Positions 1-11,629 of a DNA stretch of 64,000 nucleotides are shown here, in pieces. The notes under the pieces were generated by a model, which saw only the letters and a program-made list of their open reading frames with translations, ran no database searches and was not told the DNA's origin. Every line of letters starts with the position of its first letter. Position 1 is the first letter of the stretch. This stretch comes from Cladophialophora immunda. Taxonomy: Eukaryota > Ascomycota > Eurotiomycetes > Chaetothyriales > Herpotrichiellaceae. Made by a program: the position numbers and the translations under genes. The stretch spans positions 1,348,239 through 1,412,238 of the forward strand of contig NW_015622543.1 of assembly GCF_000835495.1 (NCBI RefSeq), read 5' to 3'.

Positions 1-3000
1 CCCTGGAGACAAGAGAACACCTTCCTGGGCTCGACTACCGCGCAAAATCTTGAACGAAGAGACCGGAAACTTGCAGCAGGTTCAGAGCATCTTCAACTTT
101 ATTGTGCGTCAACCCGACCTCTTCTACGAATCGAGGGAGCTCTTCATACCGACAATGATCCAAATGCTCCACAAGCTTGCTCCTCCGCCAAATCCTTCGA
201 ACGAGAACAAAAAGCTTGTCTTGAACCTCATTTCGCTGATTCAGCAATGGGAAAGTCGGCGTGTGTCTGCGGTATCTCCCCCTCAGTCAGGAGCGGAGTT
301 GACGCCTTCACGCAAGAGAGATACGGCTGGCGAACAGAAACTGGCTCCACCACCAGCCAAAGAGAAGGGCGAATATGTGATTACCCCCGAGCTTCGCGTG
401 GCTGTTGTAAAGTACATGATCAACTTCATCACTACCTTGCCTGAACGTTTCCCCGTACCGGCTGCAGAGCTAAAGGCTAAGACCATGCAGAAGGCTCAAC
501 AACAGGGTCTGTCAAATGACATGTGCAAAAAGGGAGTCCAGCTACTCCGCGAACTTTTGGCACCCAATATGTGGACAGATATTGATGTCGGGCTTTACGA
601 GAAGCTGCTCGATCCAATCCTGAGTGGAGAAAAAGCAGACAAGGCAGAGGAGAAACAGTTGACGTGCATGGTCAACGCCCTTCAGGTCATGCGGATTCTG
701 TTGAGCACGAAGCCGAATGAATGGATTGTCGATCACATGGAGAAGATCCAGAAGCTGTTGGAGAAGCCGCTCAAGATGGAGGAGCCTGAAATCCAAGACT
801 GTCTGCACCTGGTCACTGACGACGACAAGTCTCTTCCGTTGGTTCGACGAGTTCTCGAAGCCATTCCGACACAAAAAACGGATGATGCAGATGCAATGGA
901 CTTGGACGCCCCACCTTCGGACTTCCCAACTCGATATTCCAAGATCATGGTCGGTGAAGCCTTGTCTAATGGCAATTACATCTCTGGAATCAATAACCTG
1001 TGGACCCTTTCATTGGTGCGACCAGCCGATGTGGATGACCATATCAATGGAGCGATGAAGGCGTTGCAGCAGAAACTGGCCAAAGACCACATTAACGCAT
1101 ATGTCATCCCGCCTGGGCCACCTCCACAAGGTTGGCGTCTTGGTGAACCATTGATGGATCCTTACGAATTTGCGCTAGGCGTTGACCTCATCAAGAAAAC
1201 CATTGATATCCTATCGTCGCGCATGGGAGAACTCAACGAACAGCGACGGCCATTCCTCAGTGTTCTTGCCTCGCTTGTCGAGAAATCCTTCAATGTTGAA
1301 ATGTGCAGCAAAGTGTTGGACATGGTGGAGAAGTGGGTGTTCAACTCGACCGAGCCATATCCGACACTCAAAGAGAAGACAGCTGTGCTGCACAAGATGC
1401 TTATATTTGAAAAGTGGCCCAATCAAAATCTCCTCGAGCGCTTCCTTGAACTCGTGATCAAGATCTACGAGGACCCGACGGTAACGCGGACCGAGCTGAC
1501 TGTGAGATTGGAGCATGCCTTCCTGATTGGGACCCGTGCCAAAGACGTGGAGATGCGAAACCGCTTCATGAACATATTCAACCGTGCCTTGTCCAAAACC
1601 GCAAGCTACCGACTCAATTACGTGTTGACTTTGCAGAATTGGGACACGCTGGCCGACTCATTCTGGTTGAAGCAAGCCTCACATCTCATCATGGGTTCCG
1701 TCGAAATGTCAATGCCTGCTCGCCTTCATCCAGAAGATGTTCGCGTTTGTCCTATGTCTCAGCTGTTCAACCACAACCTTGTCAGTCCCGATCAACCAAA
1801 GGATGATCCGATCGTCGAGGATGGCCTTGATGCGCTAGTCGTTGCGCAACGTCGCTTCAACCAAGAAATTCACGAGGTCAAAGTCCGTGACCTGCTTGAT
1901 CCCCTTACCCAGTTGCAGCATATTGACGACAACGTTGCATACGATGTGTGGGTCAAATTGTTTCCGCTCTGCTGGTCTGCTCTGAACAGGGATGAGCGTC
2001 TTGACCTCGAAAAAGGGATGGTGACGCTTCTCACAAGAGAATATCACCAGCGACAACTGAACCTGCGTCCTAATGTTGTACAAGCATTACTCGAGGGTGC
2101 GGTTCGAGCCAAACCACGGTTCAAAGTGCCCCCTCATGTCATGAAGTTTCTGAGTAGAACTTATGATGCATGGTACACTGCGCTTATTTCGCTAGAAGAA
2201 TCTACCGTTGACCCATTGATTGACACTCCGGCGGTTCGCGAAAGCAATCTTGATGCTCTGGTGGAAGTCTATGCTGGGCTTCAAGAGGATGACCTGTTCT
2301 ATGGAGCATGGAGGAGACGGTGCAAGTTTATGGAAACGAACGCCGCCCTCTCATACGAGCAGCATGGGATTTGGGACAAAGCCCAACAACTCTGGGAGTC
2401 AGCACAAGTCAAAGCTCGAACCGGTGTTGTGCCATTCTCTCAGGGAGAATATTACTTATGGGAAGATCACTGGATGATTTGCGCTCAAAAACTCCAACAG
2501 TGGGACATCTTAGGCGAGTTTGCAAAGCACGAGAACTTCAATGATCTTCTGCTCGAATCAGCCTGGAGGAACTATGAAGCTTGGTCTGGCGAAGAAAATC
2601 GAAATCAGCTGGACGCGATGATCAAGTCCGTTTCTGACGCTCCGACACCAAGACGAACTTTTTTCCAAGCGTTTATGGCGCTTCTACGATACAATTCTAA
2701 GCAGATGTCGCGTGTGGAATTCCAGCATGTGTGTGACGAAGCCATTCAACTCTCCATCCGCAAATGGCATCAACTTCCCAAGCGTATAACAAATGCTCAT
2801 ATTCCAATCCTGCAGAATTTTCAGCAGTTGGTCGAGCTCCACGACGCGAGCGTTATTTGCGACAGTCTCATGGGGACCAACGAGCGCAATCTTGACAGCA
2901 AATCACAAGAAGTGAAGCTCCTCCTGCAAGCTTGGAGAGATCGGCTACCGAACATCTGGGATGACATCAACGCGTGGCAAGACCTGGTCACCTGGCGACA

Positions 3001-5797
3001 ACATGTTTTCCAGCTTGTGAATTCGACATACTTGCCTCTTCTTCCTCAAGGCGGTAACAATGTAGGCAACAACTCTTATGCCTTCCGAGGCTATCACGAA
3101 ACAGCCTGGATTATAAACAAGTTTGCGCACGTCGCCCGAAAACACCAGATGCCTGAAGTATGTATCAATCAACTAGGCAAGATCTACACGTTGCCCAACA
3201 TCGAGATTCAAGAAGCCTTCTTGAAGTTGAGAGAACAAGCCAAGTGCCACTACCAGAACAAGGCCGAGCTGAACAACGGTCTCGATGTAATTAACAACAC
3301 CAATCTTAACTACTTTGGTGCACAGCAGAAGGCTGAGTTCTATACGCTCAAGGGGATGTTTTTGGCCAAGCTTCAACACGCGGAAGAAGCGAACGAAGCA
3401 TTTGGCGTAGCTCTCTACTACGATCTTCGACTTCCGAAAGCATGGGCAGAATGGGGTCAGTATTCGGACCGCAAGTTCAAGGAGAACCCATCCAATATCG
3501 AGGCTGCCAGCAACGCTGTCAGCTGCTATCTCGAAGCGGCCGGGTTGTACAAGAGTGCCAAGTCAAGGAAGATGCTCAGTCGGGTATTGTGGTTACTCAG
3601 TCTTGATGACGAAGAGGGTCACATTGCAAAAGCGTTTGAAGACTTTAAAGGGGAGACGCCAGTCTGGTACTGGACTACGTTTGTACCGCAACTACTCGGC
3701 AGTCTCGAGCACAAGGAGGCACGACTTGCCAAATCTGTGTTGGTGAAGATCGCCAAAGGGTTCCCACAGGCATTGTTCTATCACCTGCGTGCGACAAGAG
3801 AGGATTTTCTGGGAAAGAAAAAACAATACGAGGCCCAGAAAGCTAAACAGCAGAAGAGCCAAGAAGAAAAGAAGGAACCAGGTTCGCGACCAGGCACGGC
3901 CAACGGCGAAGCTCAGACCAATGGATCCTCATCTCCCAAGCCTAAACAAGAGCCTGATACTGACGCCGCCGAGGCGAACGGTACCGAAGCTGGCAAGAAG
4001 CCTGAAGAGCCTAAGAGGCCGTGGGACTACACAGATGAGATTATGGCTGGCTTGAAAACTGCTTTCCCTCTCCTTGCGCTTTCGATGGAGACGATGACGG
4101 ATCAGTTGTCGAAACATTTCAAATGTCCGCCAGACGAGGACGCTCATCGACTCATTGTTGCACTCCTAAATGACGGGTTGCACTACATCAGCAGGGCCCC
4201 TATGACTTACGCCGAAGGCGCCAAATTGCCTCCTCAGACGGAAGCCAACGTTGCCCGATTCGTACAATCTGTTCTTCCAGCCCACATCCGCAAGTCATTC
4301 GAGGCGGACTTTGTCCAAACTAAACCGACAATGTATGAATACATTCACAAATTAAGGAAGTGGCGAGACAAGTTCGAACAAAAGCTCGATCACAGGCAGC
4401 AGTGGGCTCCCTTGGAGTCCTACAGCCATCACCTAAGCGAATTCAAATTCCTCAAGTTTGACGACTCAGTGGAAGTCCCCGGACAATATCAACAACACAA
4501 GGATAAGAACACCGACTTTGTTCGTATTGAGCGCTTCATGCCAACGGTCGAACTTGTGAGAGGAAACAGCATCTGCCACCGACGCCTAACTATTCGTGGC
4601 CATGACGGTTCTCTGCATCCCTTCGCGGTACAGCATCCAACAGGGGGCAAAGTTCGTCGCGAGGAACGCATCGTGCAACTGTTCCGCATCTTCAATCAGA
4701 CACTAGCGAAGCGCAAAGAGTCTCGGCGCAGGAATCTGTACTTTCACTTGCCCATTTTCGTGCCGATAGCACCGCACATTCGCCTGGTACAAGACGATGC
4801 ATCGTATGTCACACTTCAATCCGTGTATGAAGACCATGTACGCAAACTTCCCCCCAACACCATGTCCCGGGACGAACCTATCCTCTTCGTCCTCGAGAAA
4901 TCACGCACCATCGCCGAACAGCAGAAGACAAACCCCAGAACACCTGAACAAGTTGCAATCATGAAGGCCGAGATCTTCACCACTATCCAGGAGAGGTGGG
5001 TTCCGAACACCATCGCCTTGCAGTATTTCCAAGCCACCTATCCCTCCTTCGAAGACTTCTGGCTCTTCCGGCGACAGTTCAGTTATCAGTTCGCAGCCAC
5101 CACGTTCATGACATATATAATGCATATGTCAGCGCGGTATCCGATGAAGTTCTCTATTTCTCGGGCGACTGGGGACATTTGGGCATCTGACCTATTGCCC
5201 AATCTTAACTCAAGCCGAGCACTGTTCTACAATCCCGAACAGGTCCCCTTCCGGTTGACTCCAAACTTACAAACGCTTATGGGACCACTTGGGGTCGAGG
5301 GGATCTTCACCGCAAGCCTAATGGCGATCGCTCGATGCCTCGCTGAAGGCGATAACGGATACGAAATGGAGCAGCAACTTGCTATCTTTGTGAGGGATGA
5401 AATGTACAATTGGGCTGGTGGACGGCCTCAATCTAGCGGCAGTGGTGGTCAAGGAGGAGATCAGAGAATGGAAGGATCACATTTGAGAGAGCTGGTGGCG
5501 ATGAATGTCGAGTTTATCACGCGGCGGGCGCTCACATTAGCGAAGACGCAGGGCAGTGTCGGCGCCCCTTCGGCTACTTCTTCGGGAGCACAAGCTGCCA
5601 ATCCCAATGGCACTGCCTCTGGAGGAGAGGGAAGTGCAAGCAATGCCACGGCGGCGTCGGCAGCAACTGGGAACGCGATCCCCACAGGGGTCACCGGTGT
5701 GCTTCCCGCGTGTCAGAATGTGGTGGACCTGGTTAGCAAGGCGACCGATCCTACAAGACTCAGTGGGATGGACGGGCTGTGGATGCCTTGGCTGTAA
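1..5797 (+). CDS. tra1: Tra1/TRRAP PIKK-family pseudokinase, C-terminal half (5' end outside window)
   Basis: Tra1 is the activator-binding scaffold of the SAGA and NuA4 histone acetyltransferase complexes in the nucleus. The frame is open from base 2 to the stop at 5795-5797 (about 1,931 codons, no intron), roughly the C-terminal half of a family usually near 3,700-3,900 aa; the first ATG in view is not the true start. In order: helical repeats, a FAT region from about residue 740 to 1290 of this fragment, a charged K/E/P-rich low-complexity linker (about 1290-1360), a PI3K-like region near 1510-1800, and a C-terminal FATC block ending GLWMPWL. Where active kinases carry the catalytic DxxxxN and DFG motifs this protein has ARYPMKFSISRATGDIWASD, so both are lost, as in all Tra1 proteins. 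The tail before FATC is G/S/A-rich. Confidence 0.95.
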   Translation, partial: PGDKRTPSWARLPRKILNEETGNLQQVQSIFNFIVRQPDLFYESRELFIPTMIQMLHKLAPPPNPSNENKKLVLNLISLIQQWESRRVSAVSPPQSGAELTPSRKRDTAGEQKLAPPPAKEKGEYVITPELRVAVVKYMINFITTLPERFPVPAAELKAKTMQKAQQQGLSNDMCKKGVQLLRELLAPNMWTDIDVGLYEKLLDPILSGEKADKAEEKQLTCMVNALQVMRILLSTKPNEWIVDHMEKIQKLLEKPLKMEEPEIQDCLHLVTDDDKSLPLVRRVLEAIPTQKTDDADAMDLDAPPSDFPTRYSKIMVGEALSNGNYISGINNLWTLSLVRPADVDDHINGAMKALQQKLAKDHINAYVIPPGPPPQGWRLGEPLMDPYEFALGVDLIKKTIDILSSRMGELNEQRRPFLSVLASLVEKSFNVEMCSKVLDMVEKWVFNSTEPYPTLKEKTAVLHKMLIFEKWPNQNLLERFLELVIKIYEDPTVTRTELTVRLEHAFLIGTRAKDVEMRNRFMNIFNRALSKTASYRLNYVLTLQNWDTLADSFWLKQASHLIMGSVEMSMPARLHPEDVRVCPMSQLFNHNLVSPDQPKDDPIVEDGLDALVVAQRRFNQEIHEVKVRDLLDPLTQLQHIDDNVAYDVWVKLFPLCWSALNRDERLDLEKGMVTLLTREYHQRQLNLRPNVVQALLEGAVRAKPRFKVPPHVMKFLSRTYDAWYTALISLEESTVDPLIDTPAVRESNLDALVEVYAGLQEDDLFYGAWRRRCKFMETNAALSYEQHGIWDKAQQLWESAQVKARTGVVPFSQGEYYLWEDHWMICAQKLQQWDILGEFAKHENFNDLLLESAWRNYEAWSGEENRNQLDAMIKSVSDAPTPRRTFFQAFMALLRYNSKQMSRVEFQHVCDEAIQLSIRKWHQLPKRITNAHIPILQNFQQLVELHDASVICDSLMGTNERNLDSKSQEVKLLLQAWRDRLPNIWDDINAWQDLVTWRQHVFQLVNSTYLPLLPQGGNNVGNNSYAFRGYHETAWIINKFAHVARKHQMPEVCINQLGKIYTLPNIEIQEAFLKLREQAKCHYQNKAELNNGLDVINNTNLNYFGAQQKAEFYTLKGMFLAKLQHAEEANEAFGVALYYDLRLPKAWAEWGQYSDRKFKENPSNIEAASNAVSCYLEAAGLYKSAKSRKMLSRVLWLLSLDDEEGHIAKAFEDFKGETPVWYWTTFVPQLLGSLEHKEARLAKSVLVKIAKGFPQALFYHLRATREDFLGKKKQYEAQKAKQQKSQEEKKEPGSRPGTANGEAQTNGSSSPKPKQEPDTDAAEANGTEAGKKPEEPKRPWDYTDEIMAGLKTAFPLLALSMETMTDQLSKHFKCPPDEDAHRLIVALLNDGLHYISRAPMTYAEGAKLPPQTEANVARFVQSVLPAHIRKSFEADFVQTKPTMYEYIHKLRKWRDKFEQKLDHRQQWAPLESYSHHLSEFKFLKFDDSVEVPGQYQQHKDKNTDFVRIERFMPTVELVRGNSICHRRLTIRGHDGSLHPFAVQHPTGGKVRREERIVQLFRIFNQTLAKRKESRRRNLYFHLPIFVPIAPHIRLVQDDASYVTLQSVYEDHVRKLPPNTMSRDEPILFVLEKSRTIAEQQKTNPRTPEQVAIMKAEIFTTIQERWVPNTIALQYFQATYPSFEDFWLFRRQFSYQFAATTFMTYIMHMSARYPMKFSISRATGDIWASDLLPNLNSSRALFYNPEQVPFRLTPNLQTLMGPLGVEGIFTASLMAIARCLAEGDNGYEMEQQLAIFVRDEMYNWAGGRPQSSGSGGQGGDQRMEGSHLRELVAMNVEFITRRALTLAKTQGSVGAPSATSSGAQAANPNGTASGGEGSASNATAASAATGNAIPTGVTGVLPACQNVVDLVSKATDPTRLSGMDGLWMPWL

Positions 5798-6779
5798 AAT
5801 GCGATTTCTCGGGAGCGATGGAAAGCAAGTGGAGGAATTTCACTCCTCACAATGGATTTTGAATTGGGTTTTCAATGGACTCACAGGGGCGTTTTCGGCT
5901 CAGTATGAATGGGTCAGTTCGAATGCAACGACAAACAAAGGCGGTCTCGGTTCTTTCTGAATCAGCTGGTTTCTCAGAGCATGGCGCTTCAAGGCAGCAC
6001 GAGATCTCAAGGGGCACACAGACACCCCAAGCGACATGGCCTGGGCGGCGAGGGTCTGTGCCATCGATCAGCGGGCGTTGGGAGGCGAAGCGGGTATCTT
6101 GTCTGTCTCATCATACGAACACTTGCTTTTGGTATGGCTTGATGCGTCCTCGCGAGCCTCGCCTGCGGAATGAAAGGGGGGAGGGGAAGGGGGACTAAGT
6201 GCAGAGATATTGTCAACTGGGTGGCTTTCTCTTTCTGCTTGATGATCAGCCACTCAAAGCCTGTACATGATTTTCTATCTTTCTTGTAGCAAAGCAGAAA
6301 CAGAGAGTTTTTCAGACAGACACCATCATGTCTTCCTCACTGCCACAATGCTCGTCAGGGGCATCTGAACGCGTCTAGGTATTCACGTTACTACAGTATT
6401 TCCATACTAATAATGCCTTGAAGAATAAAGATATCACTGAAAGCGTCAAGGCCGGCAGTCCACGTTGCCCTTTCCCAAACTTCATCTGAGCCACAATCAA
6501 ATTTTGTGCAGGCGAATGGAAGCGACTGGCTCCCGATCAGGATCACAGACTCGTTGCAGGCGACCACGAGCTCCGCATACCCAGTTCAATGCAACATGAC
6601 CTAGGACATCCTCTGCCCTTGTCGATAGAGTCCAATAACCAGTTTTCCGGACTCGACGACACTGCAGCAGTGCTGTCTGTAAAGAGGCTGAAGCTCAGAG
6701 CTCGGCTGGCCCTCTTGATTTCGACCACATCCAATAAATCCAGAGACCACCATTCGGTATCCTGTCACCCGAGACCATA
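5798..6779. other. Intergenic, convergent 3' ends of tra1 and cut9
   Basis: This 982-bp gap between two convergent genes holds only short out-of-context reading frames with no recognisable domain. It presumably carries the two 3' UTRs and polyadenylation sites; an AATAAAG-like string lies near 6423. I see no RNA gene or repeat. Confidence 0.6.
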
Positions 6780-8987
6780 TTATCGTACAGATCCCAGTGC
6801 AGCATCGAGAATCTCATTCGCATGTCCGTCCATTCGTTGCCCAATTTTCTGTTCGTTACTCATGTGCTCAGCTGATGTAAGTGTTGCTGCAGCCTCCTGG
6901 CCTCTCCGCCTCGACCCCGTGCCGGCTTTTGATGCAGGTGCTAACGACCCTTGCTGTATTGTGGTTTCGAGGCTGTCAGGAGCTTGATCCTCTTCCAAGG
7001 CCCAGAACTCCAACGCACGACTCAGCAACGTCCCAGCGACACCACCACCACCGGCATCACCACCTAGGACTCGTACAGCCTCATGAAGAGCCATTACCGC
7101 CTCTTTTGTACGCCCAACCATGCTAAGAAGGACCAAACCGCGACTGGTGTGGATGCTCCCAATGAGGTTACGCTCGTCGTAGCCACTAGCTGCACCACTA
7201 GGACTGAGGCCTGTACTGGTGCCAGAGAGGCTGAGATGGGCAAAGGCGGTCATTCCGCGTCCTGGCTCGTAGGCCGATGCGGGAGCTGCTCCCCCAGTGG
7301 CTGTCCTCAAGCACTCGTCAAATTCGGCAAGCGCCTCCTCAAATCTTCCCATTCGTCTCAATGAATGTGCTAGATTTGCCCTTGTAGCAACCCATGCCGT
7401 CATGTTGCATCCCAAATCCGAGGCCAGCTGAAGGGATTTGTGAAAAAGCTTTGCAGCAGCTGGCAGATTGGACTGGTGGTACAATATGACGCCAATTTCG
7501 TTGAGCACCAGAGGGTCGCCGCCCAGACTAGCAGTATTATTGAATATCCTGTTGGCTAAATCATCCTCCGAACCCGATTTGGGGGTGCCACTGCTCATTT
7601 GGAATGCCGCGAGGCAGTATTCCCAAGCAAGCTGCATATTGTTGAGAGCTAGGTGCTGCATGCCTAGAAACAGCTGGGGCAGGTGGCTCCCTTGAAATAA
7701 CCTTGCAGCCGTCGAGTAGGCTGCAATGGCCTGATCGTGCTCGCCCTCGGCCGCAAAGGTATGGGCAAATCCAATCCACGCCGCGGCGGAATGTGGATCC
7801 ATCAGTGAGGCCTTGGAGAAGAATCGGCGGGCCTCAGGGATGCGATATGTTGATAGGTAGTACGTGCCAATGGCCAGGTAAGTATATGATTCGTGAGGAG
7901 CATGAGCTGCCAGCGTGTGGGAGAGGTGGAAGAGAGTGTTGTGAGACCCTGTTTCGTACAGAACGGCAAGATGTAAAGGATAGAGGCGTGGACTATGACC
8001 GAGCGAAGCGTTGGTGCTGCTTGACGAGGAGTCGACCGAGCCATCAGGGCTATTTTGCGAGTTAAGGATGCTCGTGGTGATCGCAAGAGCATCGTGAAAG
8101 CGACATTGAGTGTAGAGGGTCTCTGCTCGAGTCAGGAGCAAGTCTGGATTGGAGGCCAGATTGTAGTGGGTTGAGAGAGTTTCGGTGGCATTGGCGAGGG
8201 TTTCGGGGGCGGAATATTTTGACAACCGGGTGGTATACAAGAGCTTTGTGAAGTGAGCGGCTTCCTGTGCCATGGACTGGTCTTCGATGCGTATCGAGTC
8301 GAAATCCAATTCCTCGAGAAAGGCCAATTCCTCGGCAGGAGACATAAGCGAATTCTTCATAAGCTGGTCAAAGGCTTCGAAGCACTGTACGTCTATTCGA
8401 ACCGCATCCTTGTAGCAGTCTCGTGCACGGTCAAAGGCGTTGCGTTTTGCGAAGCACAAGCCGCGTAGATAGCACATGCCCGCCTGGAATTTCAGTTCTT
8501 TTTCTGATTCTCTGTCCCTCTCTCTTTCTTCGCTGAACTCGATCCTGTCTCGCTGAGCTTTGGCTCCTCTTTGCGTGATATTCCTCTGGGAGTGGCCATT
8601 GATATGTGCCAGCTTTCTTCTGGCATTGTGGGAAGTGGTGATCAAGTGCGTAGGGTTTTCCTCGCCGAGGATGGCAAGGGCTTGGTCATATCTGCCTTGT
8701 TTGACGTAGCAATGGGCGGCCAGGTATCGACAGGAGAGACTCCGATTGATCAGGTCTTTTCGAAGCAGCAAAGCTAGAGCACGAGTAAAGTTATTGTGGC
8801 CAAAATGGACTTGGGCCAGCCAGAAGGCGTCAGCGTCATTGTCTGAATCGATCAGCACTGGTCTCCGAGTGAATGGCCGCACTCACATACTGGTCAGGGC
8901 AAGGACCTTGTCACCAATATAGATGGCTGCATCGTGCTGGCCCTTGTTGAGGGCGTCTTGCCGCCACGTTCGGAGGTATTTGTCCAT
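6780..8987 (-). CDS. cut9: Anaphase-promoting complex TPR subunit Cut9/Cdc16 (APC6)
   Basis: Cut9/Cdc16 is a TPR scaffold of the anaphase-promoting complex, the ubiquitin ligase that drives mitotic exit. The long frame alone starts inside an intron. The true start is ATG at 8987 in a 97-nt first exon (8891-8987) coding MDKYLRTWRQDALNKG, close to the family's N-terminal LQRWRQDALIK block. A 48-bp intron (8843-8890, GTATGT...TTCAG) joins it to exon 2 (6780-8842) just before NDADAFWLAQVHF. The product is 719 aa, usual for the family. TPR motifs run over most of the length, with an acidic/arginine-rich spacer near residues 120-145 and a low-complexity C-terminal tail. It is divergent from yju2, 382 bp apart. 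Confidence 0.93.
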
Positions 8988-9369
8988 TGTTGTGGTGAAT
9001 AGTTCAACAAGGAAAATGCATCAGTAGCAACGCTGGCAAAGGGCTGGAAAGATGAGGAGGCATGAATGAGAGACGAGTCATGCAGCAAGAGCAATTGCTT
9101 GTGTGTCTTCTTTCCAAGAACCCATTTCGCCTTGGTCTCACTGCACCTCCTTGGGCGTAACTGCAGCACAAAACAATTGCATCCCTTCAAGGGCGGGTGC
9201 AAACGTGGGGATAGAGAGACGCGCCGAACAACTCGAACTCCGATTGGCTGTTGATGTTTGGCGGTACGCCGCTGCGGCCGGGACTTTTGCCTGCGGCCTC
9301 TGATTTATTTCATTCTTCCACCCACTTTCACAGTCCAGAGAGCACCGTCCAGTCCAGCAAATCGACAAC
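8988..9369. promoter_or_regulatory. Bidirectional promoter region between cut9 and yju2
   Basis: These 382 bp lie between two divergent housekeeping start codons (8987 minus, 9370 plus) and so must hold both promoters and 5' UTRs. I see no clear TATA box. The only frames here are short and lack domains. Confidence 0.6.
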
Positions 9370-10293
9370 ATGTCTGAACGAAAGGTTCTCACCAAATATT
9401 ACCCTCCGGAGTTTGATCCGTCCAAGATCGCTCGAACTCCCAAACACCTACGGCCAACAGGGCCCAAGACCATCCCCGTCCGCCTTATGGCGCCGTTCAG
9501 CATGAAATGCACATCCTGTGGCGAATACATCTACAAAGGTCGCAAATTCAACGCCCGGAAGGAGACCACTGACGAGAAATACTTGACTATCTCCATCTAC
9601 CGCTTCTACATCCGCTGCACCAGATGTTCCTCCGAGATCACCTTCAAGACCGACCCGAAGAACATGGACTATACCTGCGAACGAGGCGCAAAACGAAACT
9701 TTGAGTCATGGCGAAACCCTGAAAATCCAGAGCTGAAAGAGACCGATGAAGAGCGCCTGGACAGACTGGAAAGAGAGGACGCCGAGGAGGAGGAAAATGC
9801 AGAACGCAACGCCATGGAGGAGCTGGAACAGAAGATGGAGGAGAGCAAACGAGAGATGCAAGTCGCAGACGCCCTCGACGAAATCATGCAACGGAATGCG
9901 CGAATAGAACGCGGAGAGAAGGGTGGCAAGGAGGACGAGGCTCTCAATCAAGTGAGAGACTTCCAACGAGAGGAGAGAGAACGACAAGAACGAGAGGACG
10001 CCGAAGCTGCGCGCAAGGCGTTCGAAGCTGCCAACGTCGAAAAGGCGAGGCTCGAGGAACAGGAACGGGCAAACAGGAAAAGTAGTCATCTTGCGAGGGA
10101 CGAGCCAGACGAACCACACCGGCTTTCGCAGCCGCCTCCGTCATTCGAGAGGATTAAAAAGATAAAGAAACCTCTGGTGCCGGGTTTAGTGCACAGGACC
10201 GAGCCTACCACGACGTCGAAACAACAGCCGGCTCCAGTTCCTGCAAAGCCGCTTACCCTCGGTCTAGGTGACTACGATTCTGACGAGGATTGA
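9370..10293 (+). CDS. yju2: Yju2/Cwf16 (CCDC94-type) pre-mRNA splicing factor
   Basis: This is a CWC16-family protein; Yju2 binds the spliceosome with the Prp19 complex and promotes the first catalytic step at the branch site. The 307-aa intronless frame begins [18 protein letters not shown], the diagnostic family N-terminus. Four conserved zinc-binding cysteines are present: C47 and C50 ([11 protein letters not shown]) and C83 and C86 ([10 protein letters not shown]), followed by the [10 protein letters not shown] block. Residues about 120-240 form a long E/R/K-rich coiled-coil-like stretch. The C-terminus ends in a conserved-looking acidic SDED tail after a glycine-rich LGLGDY motif. Confidence in the family is very high. 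Yju2 rather than its paralogue Yju2b/Cwc16b is favoured by the N-terminus. Confidence 0.95.
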   Translation: MSERKVLTKYYPPEFDPSKIARTPKHLRPTGPKTIPVRLMAPFSMKCTSCGEYIYKGRKFNARKETTDEKYLTISIYRFYIRCTRCSSEITFKTDPKNMDYTCERGAKRNFESWRNPENPELKETDEERLDRLEREDAEEEENAERNAMEELEQKMEESKREMQVADALDEIMQRNARIERGEKGGKEDEALNQVRDFQREERERQEREDAEAARKAFEAANVEKARLEEQERANRKSSHLARDEPDEPHRLSQPPPSFERIKKIKKPLVPGLVHRTEPTTTSKQQPAPVPAKPLTLGLGDYDSDED

Positions 10294-10679
10294 GATCAGC
10301 CAAATCAGGCTTTCTGCAGTGCTTGGAAGTCGATCTTGCATATCCTCCTCACCCAGGCGCAGATGCTGGGATGGCATTTAATGAAAAGCAGCCATGGAGC
10401 TCCAGTTCCAGCATCTTCTCCTGCGCATGCCACGTCACATTGCTCATTTCTCGACAATGACTGGCTTGCATGCCTTCGCTACAGCTTAGCCTTATCAACC
10501 TGCATTTCTTATTGGCTATGACCCCAATCCTTTGCAACCCCAAACGATGGAGGCGCTCGTGAACGTGTTCGCGCCGAGCTGGGAAGGAGGGATAAGTGAC
10601 CCATCTGGAGGGAATCAGTTCCTGTTCCTGCTGTGTTCCCTCGCCTTCCTCTGCTTTATCCGTAGGAGAGGCAACAGCT
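10294..10679. other. Intergenic, yju2 3' end to SDR promoter
   Basis: 386 bp with no gene-like frame. It should contain the yju2 3' UTR and the promoter of the downstream dehydrogenase. A pyrimidine-rich stretch (10621-10665) lies directly before the SDR start, as is common in fungal leaders. Confidence 0.5.
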
Positions 10680-11629
10680 ATGGCAGAGAACGATGTCTGG
10701 TTGAGTAGGTATGTCTATCCTTTGGGAGTATGAGGAAACTAAAAGTGCCAGTTACCGGTTGCTCCTCTGGACTGGGCAAAGCTCTTGCGGACTTCGCCTA
10801 CAAAGCGGGCTCTGCCGTTGTAGCTACGGCTCGGAAGCCCGAAACGCTCTCATACCTACCTGACAGCCCAAACGTCCTCAAGATTGGTCTGGATGTTACT
10901 TCGAAAGATCAAGTCGCACAGGTCATCCAGGCGGCAGTTGATAAGTTTGGCCGCTTAGATGTCGTGGTCAACAATGCAGGGTACGGCGTGACTGGGGACA
11001 CTGAAGTTCTTCCCGATGCCGATGCACGCGCACAGCTCGAGACCAACTTCTGGGGTGCCGTCAATGTCACCAAAGCGGCCCTGCCAATCCTACGAGAAGT
11101 TAACCCTCCTGGAAAGGGCGGCCTGTTCATGCAGATCTCGTCTGTGGGCGGCAGAGTTTGTTACGCTGGCTCTGCTTACTACCATGCCAGCAAATTCGCC
11201 CTAGAAGGATTCACGGACGCCCTGGCGAAAGAGATGCACCCGGATTGGAACATCAAGTTCACTATTATCGAGCTCGGCGCAGTGGCAACCAACTTCCCGC
11301 AGAATATGGTCCTGCCTCCGCGGCATCCAGCTTATGAGGACCCAGCTTGTGGATATAATGCGGTTAGAGCCTACCTAACCAGTGCAGCAAACGCTGTGCA
11401 GTGGAATGATGCAACAGTTTGTGCTCAAGTGTTGCACGAGCTTGCAACTAAAAGGAACGACATCACTCCCCCATTGAGACTCGCCCTGGGCGCTGATTCT
11501 TGGGCCGTTGTCAAGGCCGAACTGGAGGGTATCATGAAGGAGCATGAAGCCTGGAAGACTGTGGCAGAGAGCACCTCCCACGCCGAGAACACGAGAGCAA
11601 CGGAGTTCCTGCTCAAGTCGGTGCGCTAG
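10680..11629 (+). CDS. Classical short-chain dehydrogenase/reductase (SDR)
   Basis: NAD(P)(H)-dependent oxidoreductase of the classical SDR family; the substrate cannot be read from sequence. The continuous frame from 10730 has a spoiled N-terminus. An ATG at 10680 with exon 1 (10680-10704), a 47-bp intron (10705-10751, GTAGGT...TGCCAG) and exon 2 (10752-11629) gives 300 aa beginning MAENDVWLITGCSSGLGKAL, which restores the TGxxxGxG cofactor motif (T10-G17). Other motifs: NNAGYG near residue 86, the active-site pair Y152 and K156 in YYHASK, and an upstream SS in QISSVGG. The closest general resemblance is to fungal SDRs annotated as 3-oxoacyl-ACP-reductase-like or NADP-dependent dehydrogenases. 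The C-terminal third is helix-rich. Confidence 0.9.
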
